Source of the DNA: Clostridia bacterium
GTDB taxonomy: Bacteria > Bacillota > Clostridia > Peptostreptococcales > Anaerovoracaceae
NCBI GenBank assembly: GCA_902363595.1
Contig: CABJAP010000001.1
Span: forward strand, 372,001 to 436,000
Reading direction: 5' to 3'
Length of the DNA: 64,000 nucleotides
The notes beneath the pieces were generated by a model. That model was not told the DNA's origin and did no database searches. It worked only from the letters and a program-made list of their open reading frames with translations. The position numbers and the translations under genes are program-made. Shown here in pieces: positions 1-7,067 of the stretch (the stretch's first letter is position 1; every line of letters starts with the position of its first letter).

Positions 1-2
1 GC

Positions 3-671
3 CGCCTGTTTCTCATAGACGAAGATACTTCCGCCACCAACTTTATGGTGCGGGATGCCTTTATGCAGGAGGTCATCTGCCGCAGCAAAGAGCCGATCAC
101 CCCCTTTCTTGAACGGGCCGGACAGCTTTATGAACAAGCTGGCATTTCCACCATCCTGGTGGCAGGCAGCAGTGGCGCTTTTTTTTACATCGCGGACACC
201 ATCATTCAGATGGATTGCTACCGGCCGGCGGATATTACGGAAAAAGTCAAAAAACTGTGCGAGAAGCATCCGCTTTCCAGTGGGGGCACCATACCGCTCT
301 TTGCGCTGCCCCGGAGCCGCCGGATTATGAGCTGGCCCAGGAGACTGGAACAGGAGAAAAAGAAGCACAAGCCTCTAAAGGTAAGGCTTCACGACAAAGA
401 TTCTTTTTCCATAGGCAAAGAAACGGTGGATTTGCGGTATGTGGAACAGCTGACCGACGTGGAACAGACCCAGTCGCTGGGCAGATTGCTGCTTTACGGA
501 CTGGAACAGCTGACCGACGGCAGGCGGACGCTGCCACAGATTGCCGATCAGTTGGATGAACTGGTGAGGGGGCAGGGGATGGAAGGATTCTTTTCCGGCA
601 GCCCGGTATGCGGATTCGCTGCTGTACGCAGACAGGAAATTTTCGCCTGTTTGAACCGGTTTAGACGATAA
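3..671 (+). CDS. ABC-class ATPase (DUF2791-like), C-terminal part, cut by window edge
   Basis: The reading frame is open from base 3 to the stop at 669-671, so this is the last 222 residues of a longer protein. The first readable residues, LFLIDEDTSATNF, look like a Walker B strand followed by the DEDTSATNFMVRD stretch typical of the predicted ABC-class ATPase family (PF09818 type, usually about 550 residues). The ATG at 45 lies inside this motif and is not a start. The remainder includes the family's charged C-terminal domain with LPQIADQLDEL near the end. The molecular role of this family is not established, as far as I know. The assignment rests on the motif. The next gene starts 25 bases downstream on the same strand. 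Confidence 0.8.
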   Translation, partial: RLFLIDEDTSATNFMVRDAFMQEVICRSKEPITPFLERAGQLYEQAGISTILVAGSSGAFFYIADTIIQMDCYRPADITEKVKKLCEKHPLSSGGTIPLFALPRSRRIMSWPRRLEQEKKKHKPLKVRLHDKDSFSIGKETVDLRYVEQLTDVEQTQSLGRLLLYGLEQLTDGRRTLPQIADQLDELVRGQGMEGFFSGSPVCGFAAVRRQEIFACLNRFRR

Positions 672-696
672 AATGTGTGTGACAAAGGAGGAAAGT

Positions 697-1290
697 ATGA
701 AAGAAGAATATGAATTTGGCCCGGAAAGGCCGGGGAATTTTACAGTTTCCGAAAAAAAGTTGAAAAAGCTCTGTCCTGAGCTTTATGGAACGGGTAAGTT
801 TAACCCGTCCAAGATGTTTGCCAAATCATCCATCAAACGCTTTGTTAAAATTGGAGATTGCCAGCCGGCGGTGGTACTAAAGACAAAGCCGCTGATGGTA
901 GCAGCGTTTGCTGATGAGCTGGATTGCATCGCCATGCTCCGGTTTCCCGAAAAACTGGCAGATACGTATGAGCTTGTGGAAGGAAGCCGGCTGCTCAGTG
1001 TGAATACCTATACGGAAATGGAAGGAATGCTCTGCGCCGACCTGGACAAGGGCCCGGAAGATTCCGGTATTTTTGAAGGTTTTCAACCGATCATTATCCA
1101 GTTCCTTTCTGATGAGGAATCGAGGATGGAGGAAATCATGGATTCTTTCGAGCCTGTTTTGTGGGAGAAAGCCTTTCAGCTGGGCAAAGAATACATGCGA
1201 AGCTATCCCGGCGTGTTTCGAGATGGAAATCCCCTTCGATCGGAAGAACTTTCCAAAGACTCTAAGCGGAAATTAAAAAAGAAGCTTTAA
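697..1290 (+). CDS. Hypothetical protein, 197 aa
   Basis: I chose the ATG at 697 because AAAGGAGG lies a few bases upstream; an in-frame ATG at 673 has no such site. The product is a soluble, mixed-charge protein with no signal peptide, no membrane segment and no motif that I recognise. It ends in a lysine-rich tail (SKRKLKKKL). A middle section (AAFADELDCIAMLRFPEKLA) looks like a compact alpha/beta domain. It follows the ABC-class ATPase gene closely and could share its transcript. It is followed by the TetR promoter, so the transcription unit probably ends here, though no clear terminator is visible. Function unknown. Confidence 0.7.
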   Translation: MKEEYEFGPERPGNFTVSEKKLKKLCPELYGTGKFNPSKMFAKSSIKRFVKIGDCQPAVVLKTKPLMVAAFADELDCIAMLRFPEKLADTYELVEGSRLLSVNTYTEMEGMLCADLDKGPEDSGIFEGFQPIIIQFLSDEESRMEEIMDSFEPVLWEKAFQLGKEYMRSYPGVFRDGNPLRSEELSKDSKRKLKKKL

Positions 1291-1304
1291 GAAAAAGAAT
1301 TCAA

Positions 1305-1358
1305 TTGACATTCGACACAGTGTCCAGTACAATATTTATGTTGTATCGACACTGTGTC
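1305..1358 (+). promoter_or_regulatory. Sigma-A promoter with two TetR-type operators
   Basis: TTGACA (1305-1310) and TACAAT (1328-1333) are separated by exactly 17 bases. Two copies of a near-perfect palindrome, GACACAGTGTC (1314-1324) and its reverse complement GACACTGTGTC (1348-1358), lie inside the spacer and just downstream of the -10 box. Their centres are 34 bases apart. This is the expected arrangement for autorepression by the TetR protein encoded immediately downstream. Binding by that protein is inferred, not shown. Confidence 0.85.
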
Positions 1359-1381
1359 AATTTTTGTATAAGGAGAATCTT

Positions 1382-2011
1382 ATGCCGACTGAGGCTTTTT
1401 TTCATTTAGAAGAACAAAAGAAAATGGTTTTGTTAGAATCTGCTGTCAGTGAATTTTCTGCGCTGCCTTATGAAAAGGTTTCGATTTTTAAGATTGCGCA
1501 AAATGCAGGAGTTTCCAGGAGCGGATTTTATTATTACTTTAAAGATAAAGAAGATATTTACAAATACTTGATCGACCAGATCAAGGAAGAATTTATGACC
1601 GAGCTTGGCAAAGATAAACGGCGATACGATATCTTCGCGTTCTGCAAAAAAATCTTCTGTCTGCTGGCCAATGTGAAAGGAACCAGCCGGGAAGCACTGA
1701 TCAAGCGCATCGTTTCCAATGCCAAACCGGACGATGTAAACGAATTCCTGGATAAGTTCGAGCTGTGCGCCGAAGAAAAACAGTTTGAATATCTGTGTGA
1801 CTTGAATGATTTAAACCATTATTCCAGACAAGAGATCACCAGCCTGACCTGGCTTTTGATCTGCAGTTCCGTTTATGCGCTTCAGCGGTACTTCGCAGGG
1901 GGCGAATCGTTTGAAACAGCTGAAGGGCGGTTGGAAAAGATGTTCGAAATGCTTAAATACGGTGTAATAAAGGAATGCAAGCGGGATAAAACAGGAGGAG
2001 ATAAATGTTAG
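1382..2011 (+). CDS. TetR/AcrR family transcriptional regulator
   Basis: This is a 209-residue regulator with an N-terminal helix-turn-helix (about residues 32-55; KVSIFKIAQNAGVSRSGFYYYF) matching the TetR recognition-helix pattern, then an all-helical ligand-binding region. The ATG at 1382 is preferred because AAGGAG sits six bases upstream; the TTG at 1364 is upstream of that site. Paired GACACNGTGTC operators overlap its promoter, so it most likely represses itself and the RND pump that follows. Its stop codon overlaps the pump start by seven bases, which indicates translational coupling. The inducer is unknown; a hydrophobic or toxic compound exported by the pump is the usual logic. Confidence 0.9.
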   Translation: MPTEAFFHLEEQKKMVLLESAVSEFSALPYEKVSIFKIAQNAGVSRSGFYYYFKDKEDIYKYLIDQIKEEFMTELGKDKRRYDIFAFCKKIFCLLANVKGTSREALIKRIVSNAKPDDVNEFLDKFELCAEEKQFEYLCDLNDLNHYSRQEITSLTWLLICSSVYALQRYFAGGESFETAEGRLEKMFEMLKYGVIKECKRDKTGGDKC

Positions 2012-5000
2012 CAAAATTCAGCGTAAAAAAACCATTTACCGTGTTAGTGGCGGTCATATTAATCATTGTTTTCGGGATTGTATCCTTTTCCAAGATGACT
2101 CCGGATCTGTTTCCCAGTATCAACATGCCTTATGCCATTGTGATGACCACGTACCCGGGAGCCAGCCCGGAGGAAGTGGAAAACGAGCTTACCAAACCCA
2201 TGGAACAGCAGCTGGCCACGCTCAACCATATTAAAAATCTGACTTCCCAGTCCAATGAAAGCTACTCCATGATCGCTTTGGAGTTTTCCGATGATGTGAA
2301 TATGGACGCGGTGTCGGTGGATATCCATGAGAAAATCGATATGATTTCCGGCGGATGGGACGAAACCGTGGGAACGCCCATTGTTATGAAGATCAATCCG
2401 GATATGATGCCGGTCAATGTGGCGGCGGTCAGCTTGAAAGATAAAAGTACCACGGAGACATCCAGTTTTGTAGAGGAAAATCTTCTGACGCCGCTGGAAG
2501 GGATCGAAGGAGTAGCCAGCGTCAACGCCACCGGATTGATTAGTGAAGATATACAGGTTATCCTTTCGCAGGACAAAATCGATAAAATCAATGATAAGAC
2601 CAGTAATGCCATACTCAAGCAGTTTTCCGACGCTAAAGGCAAACTGAACAGCGGAATCAACTCGGCAAAAGGTGGTCAGAACAAAATTGATTCGGGTAAA
2701 AAACAGGTGACCAAGGCTCAGAAACAAGCTGCTCAGCAGATGGAAGCCGCAAGGGTCCAAATGAAAGAAGGAAAAGAGCAGCTGCAGAAGGCCAAGGAAG
2801 CGGTTATTCAGGCAGAAGCGCTGAAAGCTACCATGCAGCAGATTGAAGCGGAAGTAAAAAAACAGTATCCGTCTCTTTCTGATGAACAGATTAAAGAACT
2901 TTGTATGAGAAATCAGGCTTATGCCCAGGCTTCCAAGGCGCTGGATACAATGGCCGATGCGCTGAAGGCATATGGAATGGATATGAATGATCTTCCTTCG
3001 ACCAAGGAGATCGATGCCCAGATCAAAGCGATCGACGACGGACTTTCCAAGCTCAACGTACAGCAGGCCAATCTCTCGGACACCCTGGGCAACAACATGT
3101 CCGAGCTGACGGCAGGCAGCAGCACTCTGCAGGCCACAGTGGCCCAGCTGCAGGCATCTTTGGCTCAGGTACAGTCCTCCGAAGAAGCGGCGCTTAACAG
3201 TGCCAATCTGACGGGCGTACTGACCATGAGCAATGTTTCGGCAATCTTGAGTGCCCAGAACTTTTCCATGCCGGCCGGCTATGTGAGTGACGGAAAAAGC
3301 GAGATCCTGGTCAGTGTGGGCAATAAAATCAAGAGCATTTCCGAATTAAAGGATCTGGTGGTTTTGGATATGGACGTGGACGGCATGGACCCGGTAAAGC
3401 TGTCCGATATCGCCGATGTGACCAATGCCAATAATTCTGCCGAAACCTACGCCAAAATCAACGGCGAAAACGGCGTGCTGCTGACCTTTACCAAGCAATC
3501 TGGATACTCAACCGCCGACGTTGCCGATCGGGTTACGGAAAACTTCGATAAACTTGCGGATAAATATGACGGCCTTACCTTTACAACCTTGTCCGATCAG
3601 GGGGAATATATTCATATGGTCATCAATTCCGTATTGCAGAACCTTTTGCTGGGGGCGATCCTGGCGATTCTGATCCTGCTGCTGTTCCTGAGAGACATCC
3701 GACCTACGATCATAACGGCCATCAGTATCCCCATCAGCGTGACCTTTGCCATCGCATTGATGTACTTCTCAGGAGTCACTATCAACGTGATTTCTCTGGC
3801 AGGTTTGGCCGTGGGCGTGGGTATGCTGGTGGATAACTCCATTGTAGTGATTGAAAATATCTATCGGCTGCGCGCGCTGGGCTACAACCATACCAGAGCC
3901 GCCATTTCGGGGGCAGCCCAGGTGACGGGAGCGATTACCGCCTCAACCCTGACCACCATCTGCGTCTTTGCGCCTATTGTCTTTGTTGAAGGTATGACCC
4001 GGCAGATTTTCACCGATATGGCTCTGACCGTGACTTATGCGCTTTTGGCCAGCTTGATTATCGCACTCACATTGGTTCCGGCCATGGCCAGAGGACTTTT
4101 GAAACGGGACGCGAAAAAGACGGCTCTCAGCCAGGACAGCCCGATTATCGCCAAGTATAAAAAGGCTGTGGAGTTTGCGCTGGATCATAAAAAGTGGGTG
4201 CTGATTATTGCGGTGGTGCTGCTGATCGGTTCCACTGGTTTGGCATTGAGCAAAGGGTTTTCCTACATGCCTTCCATGGCCAGCCAGCAGATGTCTGTAA
4301 CGATACAAATGCCTGACGACAGCGACCTGAGTGATACGGCTAAGGCTACTGACGCGATTTCTAAGAAAATCATGAAAATGGATTATGTGGAAACGGTTGG
4401 CGCTATGCTTTCAAGCGATGCCAACAGCGCCATGGGCATGTCTACAGGAGAGAAGGATGTGACTCAGTCCATGATGTATGTGATTTTGGACGAGGATAAG
4501 CTGGACCAGGCCAAAGATCTTTCCCAAAAAATCGAAGCTATGGGCAGCGATTACGGCTGTGAAATCACCGCTCAGGGAGATACGGATATGATGAGTATGA
4601 TGGGCGGTTCCGGGGTACAGCTTAAGGTGTACAGTGATGACCTGGATACGCTGAGAACTTCAGCCATATCCATTGAAAAGCGTCTGGGTCAGGTCAAGGG
4701 ACTGAAAGAGGTGACCGATACAAAGGACGACAGTACGCCCAAACTGCAGATCAATATTCATAAGAATAAAGCCATGTCCTACGGGCTCACAGTGGCGCAG
4801 GTGTTTGCCGATGTTTCCGCCCAGCTTTCGAAGGATAAAGCAGCCACAACGCTGGTGCAGAGCGGAGAGGGAACGGATGTGCTGGTATCCAGCAAGGATA
4901 CGGAATCCATGACAAAGAAGGATTTGGAGAAATTGAAAGTTACCGGCAAGAAGGCGGACGGCAGCGAAAAGAAGGTCAGCCTTTCGACGATCGCCGATAT

Positions 5001-5730
5001 TACGGAAGAGCAAGCCCTCAGCGTGATCAATCATGAATCACAGAAGCGAGTGCTGACCATCAGCGGCGAACTGGCTGAGGGATACAACATCACCCATGTG
5101 ACAAACGCGGCTAAAGACGCAGTAGAAAGCATGGATTTGCCGTCGGATGTAAAAGTGGAATTTGAGGGAGAAAACGAGACCATTATGGATGCCATGGAGC
5201 AGATGATGCTGATGATGGTGCTGGGTATGCTGATGGTATATCTGGTCATGGTGGCTCAGTTCCAGTCTCTGCGTTCTCCGTTTATCGTCATGTTCACCGT
5301 TCCCCTGGCCTTTACCGGGGGAATGCTGGCGCTGCTTTTGACCGGACAGGATGTGAGTGTGGTCGCACTTTTGGGATTCGTCATGCTGATGGGTGTTATT
5401 GTAAACAACGCCATTGTGCTGGTGGATTGCATCAACCGCTTCCGGCTGGAAGAGGGCATGAGCCGCCGCGATGCCATCATTGAGGCGGGAGCAGTAAGAA
5501 TACGCCCGGTTCTCATGACAGCGATCACCACCATTCTGGGACTCTTGCCGCTGGCCGTGGGGATGGGAAACGGCGCCGAGATGATGCAGCCTGTAGCCAT
5601 CGTCTGCATCGGCGGATTGATTTATGCTACGCTGATGACCTTAATCGTCATTCCGGTTATGTACAGCTTGCTGAGCAGAAAATATATGACGGATATCAAG
5701 GCCGAGGACCTGGAAATTATCGATGCGTAA
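2005..5730 (+). CDS. RND-family efflux transporter permease with coiled-coil insertion
   Basis: This 1241-residue protein belongs to the AcrB/SwrC-like RND family of proton-driven exporters in the cytoplasmic membrane. TM1 is at about residues 11-30, followed by the conserved porter-domain opening (PDLFPSINMPYAIVMTTYPG). The central membrane block contains LVDNSIVVIENIYR near residue 608; the first of the two acidic residues seen in AcrB is kept and the second is Asn. A second membrane block (near residues 1065-1225) contains VNNAIVLVDCINR. Residues about 205-395 form an alanine-, glutamine- and lysine-rich coiled-coil insertion in the extracytoplasmic domain, explaining the extra length over typical Gram-positive members of about 1050 residues. 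No membrane-fusion protein or outer-membrane partner gene is nearby. It is coupled to the TetR gene. Confidence 0.9.
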   Translation: MLAKFSVKKPFTVLVAVILIIVFGIVSFSKMTPDLFPSINMPYAIVMTTYPGASPEEVENELTKPMEQQLATLNHIKNLTSQSNESYSMIALEFSDDVNMDAVSVDIHEKIDMISGGWDETVGTPIVMKINPDMMPVNVAAVSLKDKSTTETSSFVEENLLTPLEGIEGVASVNATGLISEDIQVILSQDKIDKINDKTSNAILKQFSDAKGKLNSGINSAKGGQNKIDSGKKQVTKAQKQAAQQMEAARVQMKEGKEQLQKAKEAVIQAEALKATMQQIEAEVKKQYPSLSDEQIKELCMRNQAYAQASKALDTMADALKAYGMDMNDLPSTKEIDAQIKAIDDGLSKLNVQQANLSDTLGNNMSELTAGSSTLQATVAQLQASLAQVQSSEEAALNSANLTGVLTMSNVSAILSAQNFSMPAGYVSDGKSEILVSVGNKIKSISELKDLVVLDMDVDGMDPVKLSDIADVTNANNSAETYAKINGENGVLLTFTKQSGYSTADVADRVTENFDKLADKYDGLTFTTLSDQGEYIHMVINSVLQNLLLGAILAILILLLFLRDIRPTIITAISIPISVTFAIALMYFSGVTINVISLAGLAVGVGMLVDNSIVVIENIYRLRALGYNHTRAAISGAAQVTGAITASTLTTICVFAPIVFVEGMTRQIFTDMALTVTYALLASLIIALTLVPAMARGLLKRDAKKTALSQDSPIIAKYKKAVEFALDHKKWVLIIAVVLLIGSTGLALSKGFSYMPSMASQQMSVTIQMPDDSDLSDTAKATDAISKKIMKMDYVETVGAMLSSDANSAMGMSTGEKDVTQSMMYVILDEDKLDQAKDLSQKIEAMGSDYGCEITAQGDTDMMSMMGGSGVQLKVYSDDLDTLRTSAISIEKRLGQVKGLKEVTDTKDDSTPKLQINIHKNKAMSYGLTVAQVFADVSAQLSKDKAATTLVQSGEGTDVLVSSKDTESMTKKDLEKLKVTGKKADGSEKKVSLSTIADITEEQALSVINHESQKRVLTISGELAEGYNITHVTNAAKDAVESMDLPSDVKVEFEGENETIMDAMEQMMLMMVLGMLMVYLVMVAQFQSLRSPFIVMFTVPLAFTGGMLALLLTGQDVSVVALLGFVMLMGVIVNNAIVLVDCINRFRLEEGMSRRDAIIEAGAVRIRPVLMTAITTILGLLPLAVGMGNGAEMMQPVAIVCIGGLIYATLMTLIVIPVMYSLLSRKYMTDIKAEDLEIIDA

Positions 5731-5759
5731 AAATATGCCGAATTTTTTGTGTTAAAATC

Positions 5760-5788
5760 TTGTCTTAATCTGTAAGCTATGCTATAAT
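5760..5788 (+). promoter_or_regulatory. Sigma-A promoter for tRNA-Leu (and possibly yajC)
   Basis: TTGTCT (5760-5765) and TATAAT (5783-5788) are separated by 17 bases, and the -10 box ends 11 bases before the tRNA. No terminator lies between the tRNA and yajC, so the transcript may continue into yajC. Confidence 0.75.
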
Positions 5789-5799
5789 AATTTCATTGC

Positions 5800-5886
5800 G
5801 CCGGCGTGATGGAATTGGCAGACGTGCGGGACTCAAAATCCCGTGGTGGCAACACCGTATGGGTTCGACCCCCATCGCCGGCACCA
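5800..5886 (+). tRNA. tRNA-Leu (CAA anticodon)
   Basis: The acceptor arms GCCGGCG (5800-5806) and CGCCGGC (5876-5882) pair perfectly, followed by discriminator A and an encoded CCA end. The anticodon stem CGGGA/TCCCG encloses the loop CTCAAAA, giving anticodon CAA, which reads UUG leucine codons. A long variable arm (GTGGCAACACCGT region) marks it as a class II tRNA, as expected for leucine. The T-loop GGGTTCGACCCC is canonical. Confidence 0.95.
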
Positions 5887-5934
5887 TTTGAATTTGAATT
5901 GTATAAAGTAATATTTTAAGGAGGCTTTATTTTT

Positions 5935-6399
5935 ATGAATGGGAACATGTTAGCAACGTTACTGCCTTTAGTCCTGCTCTTAGTAGTAATGTATTTCCTG
6001 CTGATCAGACCTCAGAAAAAGAGGGAAAAGCAGGTAAATCAAATGAGGAGCAACGTTCGTGTTGGTGACGAAATTATCACGATTGGCGGAATCTGCGGTA
6101 AAGTCGTAAAGACCAAAGACGAGTCCCTGGTGATTCAGGTTGGAGCTGATAAAGTAAAATTCGAAATAATGAGATGGTCGGTTTCCAAGGTTGTTGAAAA
6201 TGCAAAACCGACTAAGAAAGTAAGCGTGCCGTCTTCCGAAGAAGAGACCGAAGAGGAAGATGCACCAAAGAAGGCAATGCCGAGAAGATTGAAGAAAAAA
6301 GCTGCCCAGGAAGAAAAGGCTGAGGAGCCGGAATCTGCTGAAGAAGCCGCGCCGGAAGAAGAGCCTGCCGAAGAAGCTGCAGCTGAGGAACAAAAATAG
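5935..6399 (+). CDS. yajC: YajC, Sec translocase accessory subunit
   Basis: A 154-residue protein with one N-terminal membrane helix (residues 8-26) ending in LLIRPQKKREKQ, the hallmark of YajC, followed by the small cytoplasmic domain containing VGDEIITIGGICGKV. YajC associates with SecDF and the SecYEG channel. From about residue 95 there is an acidic, alanine/glutamate-rich low-complexity tail that makes the protein longer than the usual 85-110 residues. Start at 5935 is supported by AAGGAGG upstream. It lies ahead of secDF, separated by a terminator and one small membrane gene; this neighbourhood supports the role. Confidence 0.92.
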   Translation: MNGNMLATLLPLVLLLVVMYFLLIRPQKKREKQVNQMRSNVRVGDEIITIGGICGKVVKTKDESLVIQVGADKVKFEIMRWSVSKVVENAKPTKKVSVPSSEEETEEEDAPKKAMPRRLKKKAAQEEKAEEPESAEEAAPEEEPAEEAAAEEQK

Positions 6400-6422
6400 G
6401 CCGCCTTTTGTAATAGGAAATC

Positions 6423-6465
6423 AAGACGCATCCGAGAGCCAGAGGTTTTGGATGCGTCTTTTTTT
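6423..6465 (+). terminator. Rho-independent terminator after yajC
   Basis: AAGACGCATCC (6423-6433) pairs perfectly with GGATGCGTCTT (6450-6460), followed by a run of seven Ts. It closes the tRNA-Leu/yajC transcript. Confidence 0.9.
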
Positions 6466-6569
6466 GTGTATGGCTTTTGCCGGCCGCTTTTAAATCGGCG
6501 GGCTGCGGTTCTTATTTTCCTCTTGACGAAATATACTGATTACAGGCAAAAGAGGGAGGTACAAAATCG

Positions 6570-6935
6570 ATGGATAAAATTATGAGAATCTGCAAAGGGT
6601 ATTTCTTCAGCTTGATTGGCTTCGGACTGTTTACATTGGTGGGAGCGCTGGTTTTGAAATTCACTCCGTTTCCAGAGAGTTGGAGTTTCTTTTATTTGCT
6701 GGCAGCTATGATAATCGTCTGCCTGTTTATCGGTCTCTATATGGGAGCATTTTTTCAAAGAGCAGGACTGCTGACCGGTCTGGCCTTTTCCACAGTGCTC
6801 ATGCTGCTGATTTTGCTTATCGTCAGCGCTTGCTTTACAACCTTCATAAAGCTTTCTATGTTAACGCCCGCATATCTGATTCCCATTGGGGCCGGGGCGC
6901 TGGGAGGAATCCTGGGGGCAAATATGAAAAAGTAG
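6570..6935 (+). CDS. TIGR04086-like small membrane protein
   Basis: A 121-residue, strongly hydrophobic protein with four predicted membrane helices (about residues 10-30, 40-60, 66-90 and 96-116) and almost no loops. Size, helix pattern and position between yajC and secD match the TIGR04086/YrzE-like membrane family found in spore-forming Firmicutes; the family function is unknown. The start at 6570 follows GGGAGG at a spacing slightly longer than usual. It sits after the yajC terminator and before the secDF promoter, so it is probably a single-gene unit. The family call is by pattern, not alignment. Confidence 0.75.
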   Translation: MDKIMRICKGYFFSLIGFGLFTLVGALVLKFTPFPESWSFFYLLAAMIIVCLFIGLYMGAFFQRAGLLTGLAFSTVLMLLILLIVSACFTTFIKLSMLTPAYLIPIGAGALGGILGANMKK

Positions 6936-6964
6936 CGAGAAAGCAGAAAATTCAATGGTCCCCC

Positions 6965-6993
6965 TTGTTAAAACAGTAAAAAAGTAGTAAAAT
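6965..6993 (+). promoter_or_regulatory. Probable sigma-A promoter for secDF operon
   Basis: TTGTTA (6965-6970) and TAAAAT (6988-6993) with 17 bases between, 75 bases before the secDF start. Both boxes are one or two bases off consensus. The genes that follow are closely spaced, so this could serve secDF, relA and beyond. Confidence 0.55.
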
Positions 6994-7067
6994 ATTATGA
7001 CTGTAGTTTAAAATGGCACAGATGTTGCCATAGAGAAATCATACATAAGATAAGAGTGGAGGACAAA

